Below are positions 1 through 12,100 of a stretch of 64,000 nt of DNA, one piece after another. The stretch covers positions 20,675,390 through 20,739,389 of the forward strand of contig NW_022145594.1 of assembly GCF_000002235.5 (NCBI RefSeq), given 5' to 3'. The position numbers and the translations under genes were made by a program. Source of the DNA: Strongylocentrotus purpuratus. Its lineage: Eukaryota > Echinodermata > Echinoidea > Camarodonta > Strongylocentrotidae. The notes below the pieces were generated by a model. The model did not search any database and was not told the origin of the DNA. It saw only the letters and a program-made list of their open reading frames with translations. The first letter of the stretch is position 1. The number at the start of each line of letters is the position of its first letter.

Positions 1-701
1 TTTCTATACCAACTCCTATACCATTCTGTACTCATGTTCTATTGTGTGTTGTATTTATTCCTGATTTTGTAGTTTGTATAAATTGATGAGTACATGTATG
101 TTAATTAATGTTGCACGATCAATAAAATTGAACTTGAACGTGAACTTGGACAATGGCGTTGTTACATGAGGTATGAGGAAAACTGTCCCTAAAATATATA
201 TTGTGAAAATGCTTTGACCTCCGCCGCTTGTCCTGCCTAACGATCCCTCCCTTCATCAATGGCCATGTCAATTTGTATTTCATCCACCTATATGACAGGT
301 GCAATCCCCCCCCCCCCCCCCTCATGATGCCTGTGCCCCTCAACGTATAGCCCCACTCTATACCACTGATGCACTATAAACAGGATCCAGTGCCAAATTG
401 GCAGAAGTGACACACAATCAAGTTATCATTGAACTTGGGTGGTATTCTGAAAACTATGTTAGCGTGAAAAGTATGTCAGCTAACGTTCATAATCGGTATT
501 TTTAAATTGATGTCAAGTCCAAAACTGTGTAACAGAGTTTTTGGCTGGAAAATGCAGGTTATACTCAAAACCTAACGAAAACCTGGAGGTGGCGTGGGAC
601 ATAACATGATAGTTAACATAGTTTTGGTATCCTGAAAAACAAAAAAGATATGTAGAAAATATAGTTGGTATAGGAGTCTGTAAAGTATTATAGGGACTAG
701 G
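1..701. other. Non-coding, LINE-type 3' tail near the left edge
   Basis: No convincing coding exon is visible. Positions 118-150 read AATAAAATTGAACTTGAAC followed by further TTGAAC-like units, which looks like the short-repeat 3' tail of a CR1/L2-type LINE whose body would lie left of the window. A run of C occupies about 307-320. The rest is unremarkable AT-rich DNA. Confidence 0.4.
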
Positions 702-1042
702 AGTGTCGTGGTGGAGTGGTTTAAGGCGTTTGACTTGGAGATGCGAAGGTCGAGGGTTCGAATCCCGGCACTAATATCATTTGGCAAGATATTAACCTGC
801 ACTTGCTACTCTCCACCCAGGTGTTAAATGGGTACCCGGTAGAATGCGACCGTCATTGTTGGTCAAACCGTTTTTGAGCGTCATGTAACGCCTGGCTGGA
901 ATGCTCCCCAGGGAGTGGGGATTGTGCACACGTTGTGTGCGGGCAAGCACTGAATCCAATGACCGGGGTAATAGTATATTTGTAACGCGCTTAGAGACAT
1001 TTTTATTAAGCGCTATGTAAACATTAAATATTATTATTATTG
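702..1042 (+). mobile_element. tRNA-derived SINE, full-length looking
   Basis: The head at 702-772 is tRNA-like: the first seven bases (AGTGTCG) can pair with the last seven (CGGCACT), there is an A-box-like GTGGAGTGG stretch, and a clear B box GGTTCGAATCC. An unrelated body of about 240 bp follows and ends in an ATT-type microsatellite at 1,026-1,042. Head, body and short-repeat tail are the standard SINE layout, with RNA polymerase III transcription expected from the internal boxes. Related pieces occur at 1,950-2,700, 14,740-15,860, 18,775-18,911 and perhaps 28,820-29,065. The Ser/Leu class of the parent tRNA is a guess because the anticodon arm is not well formed. Confidence 0.75.
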
Positions 1043-1153
1043 TACATTGGTCTATTACTAAGGGAAATGCAGTTAAGGTTTTCTTTCCTGCAATTTTCCT
1101 TTGTAGTTTCTGTAAAGACTGCAATATGACTCTGAGAAGTTGACTTACTTGAC

Positions 1154-1572
1154 TTAAGTGCACAGGACGGAGTGTCCCCTTGCGCTCCTACGGGTGGTTT
1201 GCCTCCATTCATTTCTGTCCTGGGCTTGGTGTTGGGCAGCCTCCAGGCTTAATCCAGAGTTTTGGCGGATTTGGTCTTTCCACCTCAGGGGAGGACGTCC
1301 TGGTGGCCGTGGCACAGTAAATTCATTGGTGTGGACTTGTATTGGTAGGCGTTCCTGTGGCATACGTACCACATGTCCAAACCATTTCAGGCGGCAGTTG
1401 GATATTTCCTCATTTATTGACTTTGAGATTTTCAATGACTTTCTGATGTCTACGCTTCTAATTTTATCTAGAAGATGGACTCCTGCTATTGTCCTCAGAC
1501 ATCTCATTTCAAAGGTCTCCAGTTTATCACGGTCAGTTTTCCTTAGCGTCCACGTCTCTGACCCGTAGGTTA
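1154..1572 (-). mobile_element. C-terminal fragment of a non-LTR reverse transcriptase
   Basis: Read on the minus strand, this encodes YGSETWTLRK, then a segment with ETFEMRCLR, WFGHVVRM and a GRPPLRWKD motif, ending at a stop at 1,154. These are hallmarks of the region after the RT domain in RTE/Jockey-like endonuclease-reverse transcriptases. The RT domain itself is missing, so this is a 5'-truncated copy. Short TCAAG-like units lie just past the stop, as expected of a LINE tail. The element at 9,236-11,417 has a related C-terminal region. Confidence 0.75.
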
Positions 1573-1949
1573 CATCTTTTGAACATAAAAAAACAAAGGA
1601 AACATAGAAAATAAATAAATCAAGAAGCGTTTCATGAGCACCTTCGTGACACAAGCCCAGACAAAGAGCTTATGAATTGACGATGCTCAATAAATATGCA
1701 CTATAGTTCATAAATGTACGTCCAATCTAACACAAAACATGAATGCCTGAGAGTACTGTTTATTAAAGAGTAATTATCTTAAGATAATTAATTAAAATGG
1801 ACATTTGAGGGCGTTACCTAAAAGGAGATTGTATACCCTTAAGGCATCGTTTAACCTAGTAAGTCCATGGTTTAACAATGTTAAATCTGAGATACACGGC
1901 CCTACGTGCTACCAGTGTCTGTGCAAGAATGTTAACAATGTCAAAGGTT
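1573..1949. other. Non-coding, nothing recognised
   Basis: AT-rich sequence without exon-like open frames, motifs or clear repeats. Confidence 0.5.
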
Positions 1950-2700
1950 AACTAATAATAATAATAATAAGAGTCGTGTGTAGCGCTTAATATCTGGCAC
2001 ATTGCCATTCCTGGCGCTCCATTATTACACTGGCTTAAAGGTAATACAAAGTTTTGGGAGATTTTGAAAATTGGGTGGATAATGAATCTTTACAATTTTG
2101 ATATATTTGGATGCCCCTGTGGATGTATTATAAGCACTAAAAAAATTAGCCCCTAAAACACTTCTGTTTTCGAGAAAAATTGAATATAAAAATTTACCGG
2201 TGCTCCCGGTAAATTGTGATAAATTTCAAATAGCGCCTATGGCCGTACAATGGTAGCTGCGACCATGAAAATCTCAGAATATGTAGTTGGAATATATAAT
2301 TTCCAAACGGGAATAGCTAATTGGTCGATTTGAGTCAATAAACATTGTTTCATAGTTAAATTAATATCTTGACCTTGAGAGAAAGCTGTACAACGAGTTT
2401 ATTGTTTACAATTTCATAACTTTAGACTCGATTTCAACCGCGACAACGATCAATGTATATTGTAGGAACGCATATGGTTCCAATATGTTAATTTGAACCA
2501 AATACATGACCCCATACCAAAACTTTGTAATAACTTTAGGCATGGCTGCCATTACAGCGCTCAAGAATGTTAAGGAATTTATTCCTGCCTGGTAACCATT
2601 TACCTCACCTGGGCTGAGTGTGGCAAGTGTAGATCAATGTTTTGCCAAAGGACAGCGCTGTGAGAAGGATTCGAACCCCTTACCACATGGTTTCCAATCC
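1950..2700 (-). mobile_element. SINE in antisense, split by a MITE
   Basis: The minus strand shows a B-box-like GGTTCGAATCC at about 2,665-2,685, a body resembling the SINE at 702-1,042, then AGCGCTAC and a TTATT-type tail near 1,950. The body is interrupted at about 2,036-2,538 by a terminal-inverted-repeat element, so the SINE is the older insertion. Confidence 0.55.
2036..2538. mobile_element. About 500-bp MITE inside the SINE
   Basis: The left end reads TAAAGGTAATACAAAGTTTT. The right end, read in reverse complement, reads TAAAGTTATTACAAAGTTTT. These are 20-bp terminal inverted repeats with few mismatches. The inside has no coding potential, so this is a non-autonomous DNA element. The superfamily is not clear because the target-site duplication cannot be fixed. 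Confidence 0.6.
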
Positions 2701-2884
2701 GGAGAATTATCCATCGGACCTCAACACCTCTACCCAACTTTGCTTATAAGAATGAACCCACAATGACTCTATACAGAGGTTTTTACCTTTGCTTGTTATT
2801 AAATTTCTTTCAAAACCATGTCTATCCCTCGCTTCAATTAGTCCATAACTTTCCTGAATTTCCCCCCAAAATTGTTGATTATAG

Positions 2885-3132
2885 ATGCAGTTGTTAAAGA
2901 ACGAAGTATTTTGCCGAGGTATGGAATACCTAGCTGCACCGTCACAAAAGATGTACTCAAACTGAATATGAATCATTTTTCCTGGGCGAAGATTATGTTG
3001 AGAATCAGGAATTTCTACTTCAAACGAAAGAAGATGCGCTGTCGGCCATTTAAAGAAAAGAACTTAGCCCGACAGAAGACACCTGTCATCTTACGTGCAC
3101 ACCTCTATGATGCCATAAAAGGGAATTGCGAG
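2885..3132 (+). CDS. Exon: end of ZU5-like segment and start of UPA
   Basis: The acceptor is TTGATTATAG before 2,885 and the donor is GAG|GTAAAT after 3,132. The exon enters with two bases completing a codon and ends in phase 0. It encodes CTVTKDVLKLNMNHFSWAKI, which fits the last strands of a ZU5 domain, and then TPVILRAHLYDAIKGNCE. The latter matches the start of UPA in UNC5-type proteins, where a strand is followed by a DxxDAL-like turn. The exon and about 400 bp of following intron have a homologue at 58,098-58,550. An in-frame stop lies 24 bases past the donor, supporting real splicing there. Confidence 0.7.
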
Positions 3133-6100
3133 GTAAATTATTGTTCCAGCAGTTAAGGAATCTGTATTGTGGCAAACATCCACAGTATTTGATTCATACT
3201 TTTCAAAAAATACATTATTTATCGAAAGAATTACCGATGAATCTATAGCTAAAGTACTATGTTTAAAAAATGTTCACAATACATTGCATTTGGTGTACAA
3301 TAGAGGTTCTTAAGAGCTTAAGAACAACAGACTAAGACAAACAACACCACCGACGAAGCATTTTTTCCAGCCAAAATTCTGCCAATCTGAGGTGTTCTTC
3401 ATCTATGAGAAAGATTTAAGTTACAAGTGTGTTGTTTGATTTAAACTTTATTTTATAGAAACTGGTTCATAATCAAGTTTTGTTGCTGGGACATTAGTTG
3501 TTCTTTTTCTTGGTATATGTATACAGCCTGTTTAATTTATTTTATTTTCTTCGGCAACAGATGGTAGAAAGCAAAGAAGAGAAACACGAATTCGTACCTG
3601 CCCATCCAGAACAAGAGATCGTTATTCAGGCAGCAGAAAGTGATCTCAAAATGACCTGTTATGTAAAGGAAACAGTAATTGGAAGACCTGCTGTAAGTTT
3701 ATTAATTTGTTCAAAAATTCTGGCAATAACTCTGATACTGAATTAGTTGGGGATGTTACGGCAAGATAATGACAGTTTGGTGCAGATTGTTTTAATAGCC
3801 TTAAATTTGGCCCAGATGTCGACCGTACCATACCATTTTTTTTTTTAAGGACACCTTTGGATTCGAACAAAAATAATAAGATTTCTATAATTACAGGGAA
3901 TCCAATTCTGATGTCGGTCCATCAGTTTGATATCAAGAAGGCTGAATGAACCCCCACTCCCAAAAATCTACCGGTAATATGGTCGCCATGTGAACTTCGA
4001 ATCAATTGGGATTTCAACACAAGAAGGACTAGAGTAGAATGATAGGAATTTCTTTAGCTTTGGGCTTCTCAAAAAATAATTGTGTTTCTGATGTTATTTT
4101 ATTAATTTGGTGTAAAGAAATGCGCCCCTGGGACCATCATTGTGGTAAAATCCTACCAATATATAGCCACCATATGATCTCAGAGTCTTATTGTAATTTT
4201 CAAAACGAAGGGCTAGAATAATGAAATATTTTTTCCCGGTAAAAAATAGGGTTGATGGGTACAGATAATCTAATAGTGATGTAACATTGTCTGTTTTATG
4301 TCAACATTTTTCCCTAGTGCCTAGGTTCACTGTAAGTGACAAAACTTAACAAATATCCTATGTTTGACCATGACTTGAACCATAATGCATGGTCCTACAT
4401 AGAAATTATTCATGTCGGAGACGGGGGGGGGAATGCAATGAATTATTGATAATTTGTTGCATTTTCTTTATTTGTTATTTTGTAGGGGCGCCCCTGTACC
4501 CTAGCCCCTGCTGCGTACAGTCATAATTCAGTGGCTAAGCAATGACCTCCCAATAAACAAAATCACGTGAAAATCACGTCAATGTCAAGGTATCGACTTG
4601 AGGAGAGTTACGTTCTTCAAACACCGGACATTTACGTAAATGTGTTAATACGTTTATTGCATTAGGTAACTTGAAACACACGTTCACTAAATCACGCAAT
4701 TGTCACTGCAATATCACCATTATAATAACGTGATTATCCCTACCTTGGAGACCATGGTTTGTAAACCTAATACTCCCGTGTTTGTTTGGTTATGAAATTA
4801 CATCTTCATAAACGAAATTATCGCGTCACAGAAACACGTGAAGCGTTAGTGATAGTTTTAGTCAAAATAGCTGCGTGAAATTCACGTGAATATTACGAGG
4901 CTGACTTGAGATGAATCATGTTCTTCATTCACGTGAAATTTACGTCGAAGAGGAAGTATGTTACTGTAACCCGCGTTCAACCCAATAATTACGCAAATGT
5001 TACACAATAAATGAACCAAAATAATGACGTTCTCATCCCGTTTCTGAACATCGTGTCTTGGATCCAAGCGCGCCGGAAGCAGTTTGGGATAAGAGGGGGT
5101 TGGGTGGGGGGGGGGGGGGTGCAAACATCCCAGAAGAGAAAGCTAGTTGCAACTGGTCCAGTTGATGAACCATTTAATGCCATCTGGTAACCCTGGAAAT
5201 TGAAATGGGCTAAATGATCCAGTTGATCCAGGCCAGTTATAATTCAACTGGTCTAGCTGAGCCATTAGAACCATTTGGTAAAACTTCCAACCAGTTGAAC
5301 AGCAACAATACTTCAATACTGGTACGTCTGTATTTCCAATGTAAGGGCATTGGTAATAAGTAGACTTACATAATTGAATTAATCGAAAAAATTTCGTATA
5401 CTTGTACTTTATTAAAATTATTTTAGTTCACAGTTAATGTTTCCCTTATTCATGTTTAACTATTTATACGAAGTAGCGAAATGTCCTAATAACTAGTAAT
5501 TTATATTTGTAGTATTTTCGAAATGAATTGCATATAACTAAATCATCAGTAATTAAGAAATATGCTGTAAATTCAGATAAATTGTTTAAAAAACATAGAT
5601 CTGCACGCACCCCATATTCAATATGCAAATGAATTGGTGTCAGCTGGGTCAACTCGAAATACGCCAACGCTCAGTCATCAACTGGTGCAACTGGAAATAT
5701 GCACACTCCAGTTATCAACTGGTGCAATGAAAATATGCCAACAGTCAGTTATCAACTGGTGAAAATAGAAATATGCCAACAGTCACGGGATTATCACCAC
5801 GGAACTTAAATGGTAACTGTGAAACCATCAAGACACCCAAGAATAACTCATGTTCACACATGGAAAACACGGAATACCCAGCTTATATTAATGATCCGTT
5901 TGAGTCACGCGATCATCACCGCGGAACTGCTGACAACTTTGACTTCCATTTAAATAGGTGTTTTAAGACACCTTATAATGACTATTTGTTCACACCTAAA
6001 AGTCACGTATGCCCTGCTTAGATTAATATTCCGTTTGAGTCACGAGATCACTACCGCGGAAGTGCTGGAAACTTTGACTACCATTTAAATAGGTGTTTTA

Positions 6101-9100
6101 AGACACCTACACCTAATAATTACTAATTTTTCACACCTAAATATCACGGATTCACAGCTTAGATTAGTAATCAGTTTTAACTACGTGATCATCACCAAGA
6201 AAGTTATGGTATATTTGAAACCATTTAAATAGGTGTTTTAAGACACCTAATAATGACTAATTTTTCACACCTAAAAGTCACGTATGACCAGCTTAGATCA
6301 ATAATCCGTTTGAGTCACGAGATCATCACCGCGGAACTTATGGCAACTTTGACTACCATTTAAAAAGGTGTTTTAAAACACTTAATAATTACTAATTTTT
6401 CACACCTAAATATCACGGATTCACAGCTTAGATTAGTAATCAGTTTTAACTACGTGATCATCACCAAGAAAGTTATGGTATATTTGAAACCATTTAAATA
6501 GGTGTTTTAAGACACCTAATAATGACTAATTTTTCACACCTAAAAGTCACGTATGACCAGCTTAGATCAATAATCCGTTTGAGTCACGAGATCATCACCG
6601 CGGAACTTATGGCAACTTTGACTACCATTTAAAAAGGTGTTTTAAAACACTTAATAATTACTAATTTTCACACCTACATATCACGTTTTCACAGCTTAGA
6701 TTAGTAATCAGCTTGAGCCACGTGATCATAACCAAGAAATTTATGGTAACTTTGAAACCTTTTAAAGAGGTGTGTAAGACACCTCAGAATAACTAGTTGA
6801 ATATAACCAGAGATTCACGGACAGAACAATAAGACGATTAGCCGGTGTAAGTAACGTGCTTATTACCATCAACCTTGGATAACCTGTGAAACTAATCAAT
6901 AAAGGTGCTTACAAGACCAAAAAATTACGTATTTATCGCCACCATCGGTTAACTGACAAAATACTCGTTGCTTGGTCAAGTGGTTATTTGGTCATAAACA
7001 CTTGATTTACAGAGGTAAGTGGAATCACGTTACTCCAGTCGCGTGATAAACTGGTGGTTTTTAGGTTAGATGAAAACGTGAACAGAAGTACCTTTTTTGT
7101 TTAAATGAAGGCACGTGTCGATAACGTTTAAATCTAGTTCAAAAGGCACTATACTTTAAAATCACTTAAAATACACTCCCAAAGAGGTTACCTTTTGGTG
7201 TTCTGTTTATTGGGCTCGTAACTGTGAGGCCCCAGGCTCAAAACCGTGTCGATCAGCTATATTAGTGCTCTTTTGTGAGGCATTAATCCTCATCACTCTC
7301 AGTTATGACTTAAGGACGTAGGTCCCCTAGTTGATTAGCATATTAGCACACACATTCTAATTAGCAGTCACACAAAACAAACACTCACAAATTATTATCC
7401 ACAAAAATCTGAGAATGTATACTATTACTTAGATCTATTAGGAATAAATCATTGTCAAAATCATTCCATAAATTGGGGTAAAAATGATTATTCCACCAAT
7501 ATGACCAACAGTGTATGTCAGCCTTTATTTTACAGGTGAACGAAACAAATGTCCATGTTGTGGGTATGCATTTGAGAATACAATTTATTGAATTGAGGAT
7601 TCTTTGACTGCTGCAATCTTATGAGAATACCACAACTATTATAGGTTTGTTGGTGCCTGGTCAAATGCTATGGGTTGAACTAGCACGTATGTATCATATT
7701 TGAGCTGTTAAGCAGGCAGGGAGCCGTAGCAACAGACCCGGTCATTATTTAGCTTCTGACCATTGATGCCTCCACCTCCTTTAGGCTCCGGGTAACCGTT
7801 TCCAAAAGTTATTTCCAGGATGGCTTTCAGAAGTAATTCTGACGTCAATTTGATTACAATATATTAGCATTATATTCTCTGACCTCAAAAACAATGACAA
7901 CGCATTATTACACTATTCTGCCCTTTCGTTTTGAGCTTCGTTACTACCTTACCAGGATGGTGGCCATATTGAATTTCAACAATATTGTGACGGACACGAT
8001 TCACCACCTTGGCTTGACACGGAGTATTTGTCAGGATGCCCGTGCCTGGCCTGGCGCCCCCCGTCGTTCGTTTGGACAAAATATATGCCCGTAGCTTGAT
8101 GGCTGGAGTTCTTTCACTGCTCACATCACAGGGCGTATTAACAATCATGCATCCGTCGACTGCAATCGGTCACCCCAATCGTTGTGCACAGCAACAGTCA
8201 ATTGAACATCCTTCGAGCAATCAATCAATCAATCACCAATCAGTCTCCATGCTTTGTGAACTCCTGTCACTGATTCTCGATCTCATTGTCGAACTGTGGT
8301 TTCACTGTTCTATGAAATCAGACCAATCATGAGTTGTATGTCAAATTCCTTTAATGCGAACCAACCAACATTCGGGGTAAACTCGATCAACACAAGTACA
8401 AGTGCATGTAGACTAAATGTAAGACTTAACTAAGGGTTGGGCCAGGGCAACTTAACTATCAGGCCAGCCTCGGTGAGGCTGGCCTGTATTGGATACAGTG
8501 CAGTGGAAAGCCTTAGATACACAATCCTGGCCACCTTAAAAATTTCCCTATACATAAACGTATAAAAGGGCAATTATGTCCTCGTTAGTAAAACAACACT
8601 TCAACACAACATTTCTGCTAATCCCATAAAATCTTCACATATAATCTTCAGTATAACCCCTTATTCCTGATTAGATAACTACTATTCAAATAATATTCCC
8701 AAAAGAAACATGATAATTGCACCAACATGATTGTTATATGTAATTTATGCTCATTTTCCTTCAGTTTGGTAAATGCTAAATCAACGATGCGCCATATTGC
8801 TATAGCGCATGCAGGTAGAACAGAAAATGCTTAACCTTCGTCCAATACTAAAACACTGATTTGTTACAATATGCATCTGGCCTCTAAAGGAGCTAAGATT
8901 GGGGAGAAAATTAAGCAAACGTTTTGCATTTTTAAGGAATCCTAACCTGATGATCCCCTAGAGGTACATCCCTGAAACAACAGTCTGGTCAATAAATGGC
9001 CTTAGTTGCCTAACGGTGATTAAGTATATTTAGTGTCTTGATTAAGGATAGCATCATAATCAGATTTCTTTTTTACTATTAAAGGCACAAGATTTCATTA

Positions 9101-12100
9101 GCATACCTCCCGGTTATTCGAAAGTACCGTAAGCTCAGATGGTATATTGAATGTTGACCATATGGCGGCACGAGGAGGCCATCAAAGACATGCAATTAAA
9201 TCTGAGTCAGATTCTCTGTATCTGTAAACACAATAATGATTAAAACTTTCATTATGCAAGCAATATCTGTTTTTAATATAATAGACTTCAAGGATCATGT
9301 GCCGGTGACATGTACACTTCAGTGTAAATTAAAGAAACGCAAGAGACCAACAGTTGTGAACATATTGGATTTTAAACAGTTGAGTAAACCGGACATACGT
9401 CAAGAATTTACTATACAAGTAAAGAATAGGTTTGAGTTGCTCATAGATGAAGGTGAAGAAAACATGTGGGAGACGATGAGAAATATTCTGGTAGAAACAG
9501 CGGAAGAGTATGTGCCGATAAAAGAGAGAAGAAGAAGGAACAAATGGATGACAGAGAAGATTCTTTTAATGATGAAAGATAGACAGACATTTGGAAATAG
9601 ACAATGCAAGAAATATAGGGACCTAGACAAACAAATTAGGCAAAAGTGCAATGAGGCAAAAGAGAGCTGGCTAAACGAACAATGTGCAGAAATTGAAAAT
9701 CATTTCGATAAGAATAGTAATGTTTACCAAAGAATAAATGAAATTGCAGGTAAAAAGTCTGGTTGTTCAAGCACTGGCTGTATCAAAGGAAAAGATGGGT
9801 CAATCCTGTTTGAAGTGAAGGACAAAATGAGTAGGTGGACGCAATACATTAATTTTGCGAACTTTTTGAAGATAGTAGGGAAGCAATGCCGAGTTTTGCG
9901 GATGAAGTCAAAGGGGAGACAATTCTTAAATCTGAAGTCCGTTGGGCAATGTCAAAGATGAAGAAGAACAAAGCAGCTGGACCAGATGGTATAGTCACTG
10001 ACATGTTTGAAGCATTAGAGGAATATGGTGTTGTTAGATTAACAGAAATTATCAACAAAATATATGATGACGGAACATTTCCAGATGAATTGGGCAGATC
10101 CATTTTCATTACTCTCCCAAAGAAAACGGGAGCCGTGGATTGTGAGCAATATAGAACAATCAGCCTTATTTGCCACATCACTAATACTATTTTGAGCATT
10201 TTGCTTTTGAGAGCAAGAAGTAGAATAACTCCCATGGTCGGAAGGGAAAAATTTTGTTTTGTTAAGGATGCGGGCACAAGAAATGCAATATGTATGGTTA
10301 GAAATATAACGGAGAGAGCAGTCGAAATGCAAAAGGATGTGTACATGTGTTTTATTGATTATTCAAAGGCTTTTGATAAAGTAAAACATTCAGAACTTTT
10401 TGAAGAGCTGAAAAAGCTTGATATATATAGGAAAAATCTAAGACTGCTACAAAGTCTATATTGGAATCAGTTTGCATGCATCAGGGTAGAAGGAGAGTGT
10501 AGTGAATATATTGACATCAGACGGGGAGTCAGACAGGGTTGTGTTGTGTCGCCGAAATCATTCTAAGAGAATTGGAGGATGGACATGGGATACAAGTTGG
10601 TGGCCATTCAATCACACATATTATTTATGCTGATGACACTGTTTTATTTTTTGAATCAGAGACAGATCTCCAGAGACTCCTGAATGTAGTTGTAAAAGAA
10701 AGTGAGAGAATGGGACTAGAGATCAACTATACCAAGACAAAGTGCCTGGTGGTATCCAAGAAGAGCAGTCCAACATGTAACTTGAAACTGAAAGAACAGA
10801 TTATTAAACAAGTCTCCTCATTTAACTACCTCGGCAGCATGATCACCGAGGATGCCAGATGTGAGACAGAGATCAATAGAAGGATAGCTCTCGCTAAATC
10901 TGCATTTTCAAAGTTAGGCAAAATTCTAACAAATCGAACAATGAGTATGAGGACCAGAATAAGAGTATTGAATTGTTACATCTACCCAGTACTTATGTAT
11001 GGCAGTGAAACATGGACTTTAGCCTCTGATACTAAAGAGCGTTTGGAAAGTTGCGAAATGTGGTTTTAAGAAGAATGATGAAAATCCCCTGGACTGACAA
11101 AGTTAGTAATGAGGAAGTTCCTACCCGAGCTGGAGTGCAACGGAAAATGATATGTGAGATGTTGATTAGGCAGTTGAAGTTCATGTGTCACATTACACGT
11201 AAAGAAGGCCTAGAGAATCTTGCTTTGACAGGGAAAATCGTGGGAAGAAGGAGTAGGGGAAGAAGGAGGATACTTTGGATGGACAGTCTGCAGAAATTGT
11301 TGGAAGAGAGAGGAGTGAAAGAACTGAAAGTGGTAGGGCTAGGAGCCGAGGATTGTGGAACAGCATGATCGCCAAAGTCAAACGATATGGCACTTAGAGA
11401 GAGAGAGAGAGAGAGACTTCAAGGGTCAAATGTCAGCAATTTTTTATTTTACTAAAATTTGAGTTGAAATTTATTGATTTGTAATATAATCAAAATCCGA
11501 ATGGTTGGTGGACCTAAATTCACATCAATAATGTCTTATACATGTACACACTTCTAGAGCAGATGATTGATATAAGAAAAATAAAAGGGAAGTTTTGTTT
11601 ACCTTCTCTTTTGATGACCTCCATTCAATCATTGCTTTAAAGGTTGTCCCCTTTGATAAACTTACGAGTGGAGCCAGGATCTGTAAGCCCTTTGAATTGG
11701 ACTTCACCGACCAGCCAGACATTGTTGCAGTGTCACTGAGAATAGGACAAAATGAGAGACTAGAGGAAGAACTCTTATTTCCTTTGGATTTCTCAACTCC
11801 TAACAGAAGGAAGAGAACTTCTCCACAAGATCCAGGTATTTTGGTTTAAAGAGAAGGTTGATTTCTGGTTATGGTGTAAAATCAATATGTGAGATTTATT
11901 ATTTGTTTATATTAGTTGGAAGAAATTCAGAATAGAAATGTCCCCTTAAAAAAAAGATTGCTATTCAAATGCCCTCATTTTCAAAATATGACAAGAAAAA
12001 GCTGGACTCTTTGGACCTAACAGTCCTTCCATGTGTTTGTGTAGTCGCATTCACTCATTTCTGTGTGCAGCGCATGTGCTTTTCATCAAGTGGTATCGAG

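Noticed and set aside
702..772. A genuine tRNA gene
   Set aside because: The anticodon arm is poorly formed and the head continues into a SINE body with an ATT tail.
5773..6021. 82-residue frame, also present in the mirror copy at 42,676-42,888, as a transposase
   Set aside because: It lies across satellite-like repeats, has no catalytic motif and is not preserved in length between copies.
5840..6790. Regularly spaced repeats that could suggest a CRISPR array
   Set aside because: Monomers are about 135 bp, diverged, without unique spacers, and lie in a eukaryotic transposon.
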